A DNA stretch of 64,000 nucleotides, taken from positions 124,001-188,000 of the forward strand of contig NZ_JAFFQE010000009.1 in assembly GCF_016919005.1 (NCBI RefSeq), given 5' to 3'. Made by a program: the position numbers and the translations under genes. Below the pieces are notes generated by a model, which was given only the letters and a program-made list of their open reading frames with translations, did not search any database and had not been told where the DNA came from. Position 1 is the stretch's first letter. Each line of letters starts with the position of its first letter. The stretch comes from Desulfopila inferna. Its GTDB lineage: Bacteria > Desulfobacterota > Desulfobulbia > Desulfobulbales > Desulfocapsaceae. Shown here in pieces: positions 17,862 through 27,018 of the stretch.

Positions 17862-19676
17862 ATGGACGAAAAGGAAAATATAACGTTTCAGCCCGGAAAG
17901 GTTCTTGACGGCAAGTGGATAATCATCGAGCTCATCGGCAAAGGTGCCATGGGGGAGGTATATAGAGCCCATCAAACCAATCTAAAGCGCGATGTTGCCA
18001 TAAAGATTATCTCGGAAACCATCCTTTCCGAGATAGAGGAAGATCCTGTTGAACTGGAAATTGCCTTTGCCAGATTTCAGCGAGAAGTGCAGACCATGGC
18101 ACAGGTCCGTCATCCCAACGTTCTCACCATATACGACTATGGAGAAGTAGCCGACAGCGAATCCGGAGGTTTCCGGACGGCCTATATCGTCATGGAATAT
18201 ATTCCAGGCAATTCCCTGCGCTTCACCCTCTCCGACGACGGTCTCGATGATGCCCCGGAGCTGTTTGCTCAGTGGATTCGCAACTACTTCCTACCTGTAC
18301 TTGACGGAGTAGAGGTATTGCATACCCACAAAATCGTACACCGCGACCTCAAGCCGGAAAATATCTTCATGGACGGGAATATACCCAAGATCGCCGACTT
18401 CGGGCTGGCCCGATCCTACCAAATGAAGGCAGTGACCAGTTCAGTCGAGATGCTTGGTACTTTGGCCTATATGTCCCCCGAACAGTGTTCCGATTTTAAA
18501 ACTGCCGATTATCCCACCGATATATATGCCTTGGGTAAAATTCTTTTTGAAGCGGTTCATGGAAAACTCACCCAGAAAATCGTCCCCTTCACCTCCGTTG
18601 GTATCGATGATTCCGAAGGTGAGTTCATGGCGGCGATCGATGGTGTAATCAGAAAGGCAACCGCGGAAAGACCCGAACAACGTTATCAAAATGTGCAGGG
18701 GCTGAGGAATGAAGTGCAGGAAGCTCTTTCCCTTTTCGAAAAAAGCGGCCGCGGTGAAGCAGGGGAAAGTGGAGCGACAGCTATGGGGCGGCACCATAAA
18801 TGGCTTGCGGCGGGCGTTATTGCGGCAATTCTTTCAGTTTCGGCAATGACCGTATACCACATGCTGGAGCAAGACGACAGTCCTGTCAGCCTGGAGGAGC
18901 AGGCTCATCTTGGCAGTGGTGGCACTTCAGCAGACAATCAAATGATCGTTTCGGCAGATGATGCTCAGAGTCTGGAAGCTTTCCTGACGGGCAGAGACGG
19001 CAGCCGGATGATATTGACCGGTCAACGGGACATGTCCGGTGCAAATCCTCCGTTTTACATGGACTGGCAGAAGGTCACCAACTTTTTGTTTGTGGAATTT
19101 CTTAATGCGGTCAAAGAGAAGGTCTTTGTTGAAAACGGCGTTGTTCGCCACGGGGATACCATCGTCAACTATATCGGCCGAGACTCAACAGCCGAACAGC
19201 AGATAATTTTCGAACATGACACCTTTCACCTCCTCAATCAGGAGAACGGCGACACACCGGTGCTGCGTGTGACCTATCACGGGGCAATGATGTATGCAGG
19301 ACATTACGGCAAAGAGCTTCTCACTGAGGATGAGTGGCGTTTCGCCTACCTCTATCACCTGGAAAACCCTGCAGATGAAACTCCGCAGGAACAACCCGGG
19401 GAACCAGCTGGTCACCAGATGATGATGCACGAGCCCTCTCCTCCTCAGGAAGAAGTGGTTGAAAGGGAGGTCCTGGACAAAATGGGGGTTGAAATCAAGG
19501 AGTGGGTCCGTGTACCTAAAGATGCTGCACCTGATGAATCACAGCAGGAACAGCTCTTCAGCGGTGTCATCGATGCCGCGATGATCAATAGAAACCAGGA
19601 AGCCTCCCCGCGTTATCCGTGGGAAGGTTTTTTCGACGTTGGCTTCAGGACCAAAGTCCCGGTCGAACTCAACTAA
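17862..19676 (+). CDS. Membrane Ser/Thr protein kinase (Hanks type)
   Basis: A 604-residue one-pass membrane kinase. The cytoplasmic kinase domain has the glycine loop GKGAMG (25-30), Lys48 in AIKII, the catalytic HRDLKPEN at 160-167 and DFGLA at 179. A transmembrane helix runs at about 314-335, and some 265 residues lie outside the membrane. That outer region has no PASTA repeats and no domain I recognise; it is rich in Glu and Gln near its end (residues ~500-560). The gene starts eight bases after cyuA with no clear ribosome-binding site, so it may be coupled to it. Its substrates are unknown; the YeaH/PrkA operon is divergent nearby but no link is shown. Confidence 0.93.
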   Translation: MDEKENITFQPGKVLDGKWIIIELIGKGAMGEVYRAHQTNLKRDVAIKIISETILSEIEEDPVELEIAFARFQREVQTMAQVRHPNVLTIYDYGEVADSESGGFRTAYIVMEYIPGNSLRFTLSDDGLDDAPELFAQWIRNYFLPVLDGVEVLHTHKIVHRDLKPENIFMDGNIPKIADFGLARSYQMKAVTSSVEMLGTLAYMSPEQCSDFKTADYPTDIYALGKILFEAVHGKLTQKIVPFTSVGIDDSEGEFMAAIDGVIRKATAERPEQRYQNVQGLRNEVQEALSLFEKSGRGEAGESGATAMGRHHKWLAAGVIAAILSVSAMTVYHMLEQDDSPVSLEEQAHLGSGGTSADNQMIVSADDAQSLEAFLTGRDGSRMILTGQRDMSGANPPFYMDWQKVTNFLFVEFLNAVKEKVFVENGVVRHGDTIVNYIGRDSTAEQQIIFEHDTFHLLNQENGDTPVLRVTYHGAMMYAGHYGKELLTEDEWRFAYLYHLENPADETPQEQPGEPAGHQMMMHEPSPPQEEVVEREVLDKMGVEIKEWVRVPKDAAPDESQQEQLFSGVIDAAMINRNQEASPRYPWEGFFDVGFRTKVPVELN

Positions 19677-19795
19677 TGGGATAGGATTCTGTCTCTTCAG
19701 GCTGCTCCATATCCGATGTTCTGCGGGAAAGGCTGCCTGACCGGCCTGCCCCTTCTTTGTTACTTTCCTGATTCCTCTTAATCCTCAGCACAATG

Positions 19796-19817
19796 CCTGA
19801 AAATCCTGAGTTTCAGG
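19796..19817. terminator. Hairpin between convergent kinase and purL genes
   Basis: CCTGAAA (19796-19802) and TTTCAGG (19811-19817) pair over 7 bp between two convergent genes. There is no strong T run on either side, so termination here is only a possibility. Confidence 0.3.
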
Positions 19818-19828
19818 GGTAATCAGAT

Positions 19829-22800
19829 TTACTTTTTCCCTTGCCTGCACCACTCATAGGCATTTTGAAACATGCGCATCCAGGGTGAGACTTTAAGATG
19901 CCGCATTTCCACAGGCAGATAGTGCGCCTGCCAGGGCAAAAACACCCTTTCCGGATGAGGCATCAGGGCCAGATGACGGCCATCTTCCGAGCAAAGTCCT
20001 GCAATTCCTTTGGTGGAACCGCTGGGATTGAAGGGATACGCTTCCGTGGTATTGCCCTGATCATTGACATAGAAGAGAGGGGCCATGCCCTGGTTCTGCA
20101 CCTTGTTCTGCACATCAGCGTCTGGAAAAATCAGCCTGCCTTCACCATGATCGACATGGATGCCGAAGACCAGGTCCTCCATGCCGGCAAGCATCATTGC
20201 CTTCGACTTTTTCACCTTGACCGTCGACCATCTCGACTCGAAGCGCCCGGATACATTAGCGACAAATCGTGGCTGCTCGGCTGCGGAAAGGCCGCGCCAG
20301 GGCACCCAGCCCAGCAGTCCGAAAAGCTGACAACCGTTGCATACTCCGAGGCTGAAGGTATCTTGGCGGTTGTAAAACTCATCGAACAGCGCTTTGAGCC
20401 GCTCGTTAAAAAGAATGGTTGCCGCCCATCCTTTGGCCGACTCAGGCACATCGGCGTAGGAAAAACCACCCACCGCGGCAAGCCCCTGGAAGCTCTCCAG
20501 TGTGACCCGACCTTCCAGCAGATCCGTCATGCAGATATCCCAGGGCTCGAAGCCGGCGCTGTAAAAAGCCGAAGTCATCTCACGATCCGAGTTGGAGCCT
20601 TCGTCGCGCAGGATGGCAACCTTGGGCTTATCGTTACGCACCAGCAAATCAGCCGGCGTCGGCAGCGGATCGAAACTTAATTTATATTCCGGCCCGGTAC
20701 GCTGAAAGATGTTCTTTTTCTCCTCATCCGCACAATCGGGGTTCATTTGCAGGTGCTCGATCTGGTAGCTGGTCTCTTCCCAGATCTGACGGAGAACGTA
20801 CATATTTTCCTGGAGGACGATCTCCTGATTATAGGAGAGGATAATCTGGGGTTCCACCAGAGTTCGGCCGATTTCCTCATAGGATATACCGGCTACATCG
20901 AAGGAGTATTTGACTTCCTCGAGGGTATCCTCGCGAATCTCGAGAACGATCCCAAGTTCCTCGGAAAACAGCGAGGCAATCGCCGATTCCCATCCCTGAA
21001 CATCCACTTCAAAACCGCAATTGCCACCGAAGGCCATCTCCAGCAAGGTGACGATCAGGCCGCCGTCGCTCCGGTCATGGCCGGCAAGAATTAAGTTTTT
21101 ATCAATAAGGTCCTGCACCGTCTGAAAGCATCTTCTCAGCAGGCCGGTATCCCGGAGATCGGGGACAAGATAACCGATCTGCTCCTGGGTCTGGGCAAAG
21201 GAGGAACCTCCCAGCCTGTTGTAATCCTTGCTCAGATTGATGAACAGCAGGATTGAACCCGGCTCCTTGATATCGGGAGTAACCACCTTGGTAATATCGG
21301 GTACCGCGCCATAGAGAGAGACCACAAGCTGCCGCGGTGATTTTACGGTTCTGCCCTCCACCATGGTCGCCATGGAAAGACTGTCCTTGCCTCCATCCAC
21401 CGCAATGCCGAGGCTGATCATCACATTTCTCATGGCCTTGGCGGCATCATACAGGGCAGCTCCTTCGCCTTCGAGTTTGGGAGCCCACATCCAGTTGGCT
21501 GAGCACTTTACCTGGTCGAGTTCTTCAACCCTGGCCCACATCAGGTTGGTCAGGGCCTCACCGACCGCCATCCGTGCTCCGGCCGCGGGGTCAACCAGTA
21601 TTTTAATGGGCTGCTCACCTATAGCCGTGGCGCCTCCGGTTTTGCCGAAATGGCTCTGAGCCACGACGGCAACATTGCTCAGCGGCAGCTGCAGCGGGCC
21701 ACAGCATTGCTGCTGGGCGATGAGTCCGGTGACGGCACGGTCGACCTTGTTGGTGAGAAAGCGTTTAGAACCGACAGAAACCAGACGCAGTACATCATCA
21801 AGGGCATCCCTTACCGTTAAATCGCCGGAAAAGGTCAGAGGGACATGCTTGGGATCGGCCCGTCGATCTTCGAAAACCTTGCGGGGAATATTGCCCAGCA
21901 GTTCATCGAGCTCAATATCAACGGGAGTGGAGCCATCCCATGAATCATGGACGACGAAGCGCAGATCCCCCGTGACCTCACCCAGCACCTCGCAAGCCAC
22001 CTTTTCTCTGGCACAGATCCGTTTGAATTTTTCGATATTATCCGGATGAATGAGGAAACCGGTGCGTTCCTGGTATTCGGCAACATAAATCTCCAGGACA
22101 GACATGGTGGGATCGCCGACCCTGATATTGCGGATGTCGACCCATCCTCCGGAATCTTCAACCAGTTCTTTAAGCACATTTGCAGGTCCACCGGCACCCT
22201 GATCATGAATCACGTCAATGAGAGTTTTGTCGCCCATTTCGTTGCAGGCGCGAATGACGCGGTTCATTTTCTGTTCCATCTCCGCATCACCGCGCTGGAC
22301 GGCATCAAAATCAAGCTCCGAGACATTCTCGCCCTGGAGCATGCTGGAAGCCGCGCCTCCCCCGAAGCCGACACGGTAGGCCGGTCCGCCGACCTGCACA
22401 ATGAGCAGCCCTTTCTCCTGCGGACCCTTCTCTATGTGTCTGTGGTCGATCTGGCCGATACCGGCGGTAAACATGATGGGTTTCAGGAAGGCCCACCTTT
22501 CTCCATTGGGCAGTTCCATGTCGAAGGATCTGGTAAATCCCTGGATCAGGGGTTCACCGAATTTATTGCCGTAATCTGAAGCTCCGTTACTGGCCTCTAT
22601 CTCGATTTCCAGCGGAGATGCCAGATTCTCGGAACGACTGTAGGAATGCTCCCAGGACAACGGATAACCGGGAATATTAAGATCACCGACACAGTATCCC
22701 GCAGTACCGGCAATCACAAAGCCGCCCTGTCCGGTCCCCTGAACGTCGCGAATCCTGCCACCGGTTCCTGTTTCCGCTCCCGGAAAAGGCGCCACGCCTG

Positions 22801-23641
22801 TTGGAAAATTATGGGTTTCTGCGGTCAGCAGCACATCGTAACATACTTCACTTTCGACAAATTGCGATGGCGCTCCGGGATTTTCAGGCAACAGCGTTTT
22901 GATATCGTAGCCGGCAATGACGCTGGAGTTGTCCTTGAAGGCAATGACGGATCCTTTGGGATTGGCTTTCAAGGTATCGGTAACCATCTCGAAGAGAGTG
23001 GCTTCACAGGTTTTGCCGTCAATCACCTGCTTGCCCTTGAAGTAGCCGTGCCTTGAATGTTCGGAGTTGGCGTTATTGAGATCCATGATCTCGACGATGG
23101 TGGGATTGCGGCCGATCTTTTTGACGAAATAACTATGATAAAAATTCCGATCCCACTCATCCATTGAAATACCGGGAATTTCCTCGAGAGCCGCCGGGCC
23201 TTTGCTCATCAAATCGATTTCGTATACCGGCTCCGGCTCGACCCCGGTCTCAAAAGTAGTCAGTGCCCGGCTGTATCGGCATTCCGTCATCCGGTCATGG
23301 TGACTTTCTAAAAATTCTTCAATGGAAGTTCCCTCAGGCACAATATAGCGTCTTGATCGTTCGACGCGGGTTACCGTATCAAGGCCGATGGCCCTGCAGA
23401 TTGACACCATATTGGATGACCAGGCGGTGGCAAAATTGAGGCGCGGTCCCACCTCGACCACACGATCACCATGAAGAACAGGCGCTGTAGATACTGTCTC
23501 CACCAGGAATCCATCTGCCAGGACCAGCCGCAGAGACTCTATCTCCTTTTCGTTCAAAGGCCTGGTTGATTCGATGTTAAAACAATATGCCCTTGTTTCA
23601 TCAATGGCTCGGTAGAGCTGCACGACGACAGTTGAACCCAT
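19829..23641 (-). CDS. purL: Phosphoribosylformylglycinamidine synthase, large single-chain type
   Basis: PurL converts FGAR, ATP and glutamine to FGAM in purine synthesis. The 1270-residue protein is the large, fused form seen in gammaproteobacteria and eukaryotes rather than the PurS/PurL/PurQ complex: an N-terminal PurS-like domain, two AIRS-type halves (with the HDQGAGGPANVLKE stretch and GGGAASSM) and a C-terminal class I glutaminase with nucleophile Cys in GVCNGCQ and the His-Pro-Glu of PHPERVFLPW. I start at ATG 23641, preceded by AGGAAAAGG; the frame is open twelve codons further up. It is monocistronic. A 507-base upstream region has structure but no recognised purine riboswitch. Confidence 0.96.
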   Translation of the reverse strand: MGSTVVVQLYRAIDETRAYCFNIESTRPLNEKEIESLRLVLADGFLVETVSTAPVLHGDRVVEVGPRLNFATAWSSNMVSICRAIGLDTVTRVERSRRYIVPEGTSIEEFLESHHDRMTECRYSRALTTFETGVEPEPVYEIDLMSKGPAALEEIPGISMDEWDRNFYHSYFVKKIGRNPTIVEIMDLNNANSEHSRHGYFKGKQVIDGKTCEATLFEMVTDTLKANPKGSVIAFKDNSSVIAGYDIKTLLPENPGAPSQFVESEVCYDVLLTAETHNFPTGVAPFPGAETGTGGRIRDVQGTGQGGFVIAGTAGYCVGDLNIPGYPLSWEHSYSRSENLASPLEIEIEASNGASDYGNKFGEPLIQGFTRSFDMELPNGERWAFLKPIMFTAGIGQIDHRHIEKGPQEKGLLIVQVGGPAYRVGFGGGAASSMLQGENVSELDFDAVQRGDAEMEQKMNRVIRACNEMGDKTLIDVIHDQGAGGPANVLKELVEDSGGWVDIRNIRVGDPTMSVLEIYVAEYQERTGFLIHPDNIEKFKRICAREKVACEVLGEVTGDLRFVVHDSWDGSTPVDIELDELLGNIPRKVFEDRRADPKHVPLTFSGDLTVRDALDDVLRLVSVGSKRFLTNKVDRAVTGLIAQQQCCGPLQLPLSNVAVVAQSHFGKTGGATAIGEQPIKILVDPAAGARMAVGEALTNLMWARVEELDQVKCSANWMWAPKLEGEGAALYDAAKAMRNVMISLGIAVDGGKDSLSMATMVEGRTVKSPRQLVVSLYGAVPDITKVVTPDIKEPGSILLFINLSKDYNRLGGSSFAQTQEQIGYLVPDLRDTGLLRRCFQTVQDLIDKNLILAGHDRSDGGLIVTLLEMAFGGNCGFEVDVQGWESAIASLFSEELGIVLEIREDTLEEVKYSFDVAGISYEEIGRTLVEPQIILSYNQEIVLQENMYVLRQIWEETSYQIEHLQMNPDCADEEKKNIFQRTGPEYKLSFDPLPTPADLLVRNDKPKVAILRDEGSNSDREMTSAFYSAGFEPWDICMTDLLEGRVTLESFQGLAAVGGFSYADVPESAKGWAATILFNERLKALFDEFYNRQDTFSLGVCNGCQLFGLLGWVPWRGLSAAEQPRFVANVSGRFESRWSTVKVKKSKAMMLAGMEDLVFGIHVDHGEGRLIFPDADVQNKVQNQGMAPLFYVNDQGNTTEAYPFNPSGSTKGIAGLCSEDGRHLALMPHPERVFLPWQAHYLPVEMRHLKVSPWMRMFQNAYEWCRQGKK

Positions 23642-24148
23642 TCTATAATCCTTTTCCTCTGGTATCCATCCGGCCAAGGGCCGGTATAAAGTCTTTTTTA
23701 GTTGATTATTAACGAAGCTCAGCAGGTTTTATGCTTGCCGGGGCTGAAGATCTTGAAAACCTTTTTTACTGTCATTCCAAATTCTTCTTTGGCGCCTTAC
23801 CGGAAAAGACAAATGTCATTGGCTGAGTTAATTTGGTAATCCTTTTTTTTACATATTACTATCTGGAAATTTAGTACGTTACTCCCCAAAACTGTCATAA
23901 AAAAAACAAGAAAAAGGAAACTATATTAAAAAATAGCAGGTTGAGTCTACCGGCAAGGTACTTATCTTGGCCGGTTAACCGGCTTTCCGGGGTTAGGTGA
24001 CTTACGCCCAGACATTTAACCACAAACTCACGGCTTCGTAAAGGAGACTTCGACCCCGGCTGCAGTTTACCCAGGCAGCTGAAAATTCGATATCCGACGC
24101 TCTCCTGATACAGGATTACGGCTTCCCCTGAAGCTAGTGGCCTAAGGG
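23642..24148. other. Unexplained structured intergenic region upstream of purL
   Basis: No gene is supported in these 507 bases. The part from about 23940 to 24130 is GC-richer than its AT-rich left half and holds several foldable pieces: ACCGGCAAG (23949-23957) with CTTGGCCGGT (23966-23975), the perfect 14-base palindrome at 23970-23983 (GCCGGTTAACCGGC), and a GCTGC/GCAGC hairpin around 24060-24077. It does not match the cores of the ZTP, THF, cobalamin, SAM or cyclic-di-GMP riboswitches as I know them. A copy of the 16-base repeat GAAGCTCAGCAGGTTT is at 23714-23729. Confidence 0.35.
23714..23729 (+). repeat. 16-bp direct repeat, copy 1
   Basis: GAAGCTCAGCAGGTTT occurs here and, identically, at 24610-24625. 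The two copies flank the structured region and the HAD gene. Confidence 0.5.
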
Positions 24149-24544
24149 CTATCCATGAGACAGGCACATGCGCTCAAGTTCCGGCCCCACCTCACTCCAA
24201 TCTACACAGGGACGGTTGAATCCCTTGGGAAAAATGAGAGGGCAGCCGAAGGCGGAATCATCTACATACACATGAGCATGAACCTTGGGGCTGACGGTCC
24301 AGCTTTTCTGCGTTGGATTTTCATTCACCGCATAGAACTCAATCCCCTGCTCCTGCAAATAGCGCCTGGCATCGCTTAACGCCGTTTTGAAAAGAATACT
24401 GTCCGAGCGCATGGTGAACAGAATCAATTTTGCTCCGTATTTATTTAACCTTTTCAGCCACTTTATTGCGCCTGGTACTGGTTTTCCAATTTCCGGAAAA
24501 CAATGATCCACTATGGTGCCGTCAAAATCCACACAAATTATCAT
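24149..24544 (-). CDS. HAD-superfamily hydrolase-like protein, small cap-less type
   Basis: A 131-residue HAD-like protein. The catalytic loop IICVDFDGTIVDH carries the nucleophile Asp and the general acid two residues on; motif II is the Thr of LILFTMRS; the C-terminal YVDDSAFGCPL supplies the metal-binding acidic residues. Such short proteins resemble the BT0820-type phosphatases of unknown substrate. ATG 24544 has GGGAG five bases upstream; the TTG used by a longer frame overlaps that site. It is divergent from the prmA-like gene and stands alone. The function beyond phosphatase-like chemistry is unknown. Confidence 0.83.
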   Translation of the reverse strand: MIICVDFDGTIVDHCFPEIGKPVPGAIKWLKRLNKYGAKLILFTMRSDSILFKTALSDARRYLQEQGIEFYAVNENPTQKSWTVSPKVHAHVYVDDSAFGCPLIFPKGFNRPCVDWSEVGPELERMCLSHG

Positions 24545-24609
24545 ACACACTCCCAACCCGGCCGAGCCGAAAAGATACCTTCACAGACAGTTCACCGAAG
24601 GTACTACTA

Positions 24610-24625
24610 GAAGCTCAGCAGGTTT
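24610..24625 (+). repeat. 16-bp direct repeat, copy 2
   Basis: Identical to 23714-23729, 896 bases away, in the space between the divergent HAD and methyltransferase genes. Confidence 0.5.
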
Positions 24626-24791
24626 CTTCTTCGATTTTCACAGGGGATACAGAGCTGAATGGCTCGCTTGGAGAGTCAAAATAGTCCTTTCGCCATTTAA
24701 AGTCAGCGGGTATATAGGACGATCGAGACATCTTGAAAAGCGCCGGCATCACAGCCGGACCCGATACAATCAAAAGCCAGATGATACCACT

Positions 24792-25625
24792 ATGCAGTCA
24801 GCGAAATTAACCCCTGAATCTATGCTACATATCTATTACCTCCAAGGTAGAATAGCAAAAGACAAGAAAATTGTTAATAAAAACTATTTGGGAACCTGGG
24901 AAGAAGATGAATTCTCTTTTGTTTTTTTTCTCCAGGAGGCTCCTGATGCCATAGAGGCTCTGATAGAGGAACAGAAAGATCTGGTCCTGCTCGATACCTA
25001 CCAGATGACCTATGAACAATGGCAGGGGGGCAAGATCGAGCCCCGCCAAATCGGCGGATTCCTTGTCGTTCCGCCGTGGTTTACTCCTCCTGCCGAAGAA
25101 CCCTCCACGGTAATAACTCTTGACCCCGGCGTGGTTTTCGGCAACGGCCTGCATCCGACCACCAGAGACTGCCTCCAGGCAATAGAAATCACATGCGCCG
25201 GCGGCAAAGTCGAAACCATGCTCGATCTCGGCACTGGTACAGGCATTCTCGCTTTGGCCGCAATTAAACGGGGCTGTATAAAGGCAGTGGCGGTCGACTA
25301 TAATTTTCTGGCATGCCGGACGGCCAGAGACAATGTTGTCCTGAATGAAATGGAAAACAACATTGTGGTTATAAATAGTCAGGCCGAAATATTCTCGGAG
25401 ATCCCCACGGATTTGCTGGTGGCCAACATCCATTATGATATTATGAAAGACATTATCCGCTCTGAAGGATTTCTCAAACAGAAATGGTTTGTACTCTCCG
25501 GCCTTCTGACCAGCGAAGCGGCGAAGGTAGAGGAATATCTCGCCGGACTGCCGGTGCTTATTCTGCAAAGATGGAGCCAGGACGGCACCTGGCACACTAT
25601 TTTAGGCATAACCGCAACAGCTTGA
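24792..25625 (+). CDS. prmA: PrmA-like class I methyltransferase (ribosomal protein L11 family)
   Basis: A 277-residue SAM-dependent methyltransferase whose C-terminal domain matches PrmA, which trimethylates ribosomal protein L11: LDPGVVFGNGLHPTTR, SAM motif I LDLGTGTGILALAA, and an NIHYDIM stretch in place of the usual NI(L/H)A..L motif. The N-terminal part is short and only loosely PrmA-like, so another substrate is possible. The start is uncertain: ATG 24792 is used because nothing upstream in frame looks conserved, but no Shine-Dalgarno site is seen; ATG 24822 is an alternative. apt follows 75 bases downstream. Confidence 0.82.
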   Translation: MQSAKLTPESMLHIYYLQGRIAKDKKIVNKNYLGTWEEDEFSFVFFLQEAPDAIEALIEEQKDLVLLDTYQMTYEQWQGGKIEPRQIGGFLVVPPWFTPPAEEPSTVITLDPGVVFGNGLHPTTRDCLQAIEITCAGGKVETMLDLGTGTGILALAAIKRGCIKAVAVDYNFLACRTARDNVVLNEMENNIVVINSQAEIFSEIPTDLLVANIHYDIMKDIIRSEGFLKQKWFVLSGLLTSEAAKVEEYLAGLPVLILQRWSQDGTWHTILGITATA

Positions 25626-25700
25626 GGGCGCTTCAGAGGTTGCCGGAGCTGGCAAGCGGTCTCAATAGAAACCATCACCATTATCACCGAGGTCGACTCT

Positions 25701-26243
25701 ATGGATTCATCATTCGCAGAACTGAAAAAACATATCAGATCTATTCCCGACTGGCCCAAAAAGGGTGTGGTTTTTCGTGATATCAGCACCCTGATGGCCG
25801 ACAAGCTGATTTTCAGAAAGGTCATCGATGTCTTTGTGTATCGATATCTTCAGGCGGAAATCGATGCAGTGGTGGCCATAGACGCCCGAGGTTTTATTAT
25901 CGGGGCCCCGCTTGCCTATCTCTTAAATACCTCCTTCGTCCCTGTGCGCAAGAAAGACAAACTCCCGGGAGACACCATAGGCCGGGCCTATTCTCTTGAA
26001 TATGGAGAAGCGGAAGTAGAAATACATACAGATGCCCTGCAAAAGGGAGAGAGAGTATTGCTGGTTGATGATCTGATCGCTACCGGGGGTACCATGCTCG
26101 CCGCAGCCCAGCTTATCGAGCAGTTAGGAGCGAAAATTTTCGAGGCAACGGCCATCATAGACCTGCCCGATATCGGCGGTAGCGCCAAACTCCGCTCCGC
26201 AGGAGTATCGGTTCACACCTTCTGTGAATTCGAAGGGGATTGA
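25701..26243 (+). CDS. apt: Adenine phosphoribosyltransferase
   Basis: Apt salvages adenine to AMP using PRPP. The 180-residue protein has the adenine-site start IRSIPDWPKKGVVFRDI, the RKKDKLPG flexible loop, and the PRPP-binding signature VLLVDDLIATGGT near residue 120. Length and motifs fit the family fully. CGAGG lies about nine bases before ATG 25701. It may be cotranscribed with the prmA-like gene. Confidence 0.97.
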   Translation: MDSSFAELKKHIRSIPDWPKKGVVFRDISTLMADKLIFRKVIDVFVYRYLQAEIDAVVAIDARGFIIGAPLAYLLNTSFVPVRKKDKLPGDTIGRAYSLEYGEAEVEIHTDALQKGERVLLVDDLIATGGTMLAAAQLIEQLGAKIFEATAIIDLPDIGGSAKLRSAGVSVHTFCEFEGD

Positions 26244-26547
26244 ACAGGGCAAACTGCCGAGTTTTGGGATTCCCCGCTTTGCACCGAAATTGAAATCTCT
26301 AAAGCCCTTACCAGTTGGAAGCAAACGGCACAAAAGCGCCGTCTTTTACCGACACCATGGTGAAGGCATCTATTTTCAGACCGCTGTGGTCATGAACAGC
26401 GAATACCCTGCCCAACGTACACCCTCAGTGCAATTCTTACCCTGTATATGTGCAACCTTTGTAACACCATGAGAAATTATTTCAGCAAAACTGTGGGCCG
26501 TGAGTATATGTTACGCTATTTATTGATTATTTTTATATGGAAACGGA
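26244..26547. other. Intergenic region upstream of the sigma-54 promoter
   Basis: These 304 bases lie between apt and the sigma-54 promoter. No gene is supported. I looked for the TGTC-N10-GACA box bound by E. coli GlrR and did not find it; an enhancer of another sequence would be expected somewhere here. Confidence 0.4.
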
Positions 26548-26563
26548 TGGCACAATCTATGCA
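26548..26563 (+). promoter_or_regulatory. Sigma-54 promoter (-24/-12)
   Basis: TGGCAC (26548-26553), five bases, then ATGCA (26559-26563) places the invariant GG and GC exactly ten bases apart as sigma-54 requires. The expected start is near 26574, 50 bases before the small exported protein gene. The convergent glrR gene next door encodes a sigma-54 activator, which makes this a natural target. Confidence 0.72.
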
Positions 26564-26623
26564 AAATGAAATGGGTCTTGTCTCAAAAAACTCTTTCCGT
26601 CAGCTCAACAAAAGGAGAAACCA

Positions 26624-26965
26624 ATGAAACTGAAGAGATTGTCCGCCGTTGCCGTCTTATTTCTTGTCCTTGTCTTTACCCTTGCCACTAATACAATGGC
26701 TATTTCCTCTGCCAAACCATCTCCACAGTCTCCGATAATCCCTGTGCAATTGGGGACGGATGTCAACAATCTGGTTTTTACCGGAACAGTCAAAAAGATT
26801 CCCACCGGCACCGCCCTGGTCACTCCCAATGCCACCTATCACCTGGCCGGCGGGAACTTTGAAGGCATTGTCGGAAAGGTTGTCAACATTATCGGTACCG
26901 TTGTCAAGGAAGGCACTGTTGAGAAGATCCAGGTGGCACGCGCCCAACTGGCTTCTCGTGAGTAG
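26624..26965 (+). CDS. Small exported protein, possible OB-fold
   Basis: A 113-residue protein with a signal peptide (Lys-rich start, hydrophobic core LSAVAVLFLVLVFTLA, likely cut after NTMA at about residue 26). The mature part of ~87 residues alternates short beta-like strands (NNLVFTGTVKKI, ATYHLAGGNFEGIVGKVV, IGTVVKEGTVEKIQVAR), which resembles small exported OB-fold or DUF5818/DUF5666-type domains; this is a loose judgement. AAAGGAG lies seven bases before the ATG. It is the only gene behind the sigma-54 promoter and ends at a strong hairpin. Its role is unknown; an envelope-stress output of the adjacent GlrK/GlrR system is a plausible inference. Confidence 0.8.
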   Translation: MKLKRLSAVAVLFLVLVFTLATNTMAISSAKPSPQSPIIPVQLGTDVNNLVFTGTVKKIPTGTALVTPNATYHLAGGNFEGIVGKVVNIIGTVVKEGTVEKIQVARAQLASRE

Positions 26966-27018
26966 CACCTGAAATATACCGCCAACCTATCCTTTCTCCG
27001 CATAATATCGGCCAAGAT

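Noticed and set aside
23940-24130. ZTP, THF or cobalamin riboswitch controlling purL
   Set aside because: The conserved core sequences of these classes are not present, and the element lies more than 290 bases from the purL start.
26624-26965. In-frame UGA readthrough or selenocysteine in other short genes
   Set aside because: Other stop codons checked next to conserved ends (apt, hypE and the small exported protein) are not followed by family-like sequence or a SECIS hairpin.
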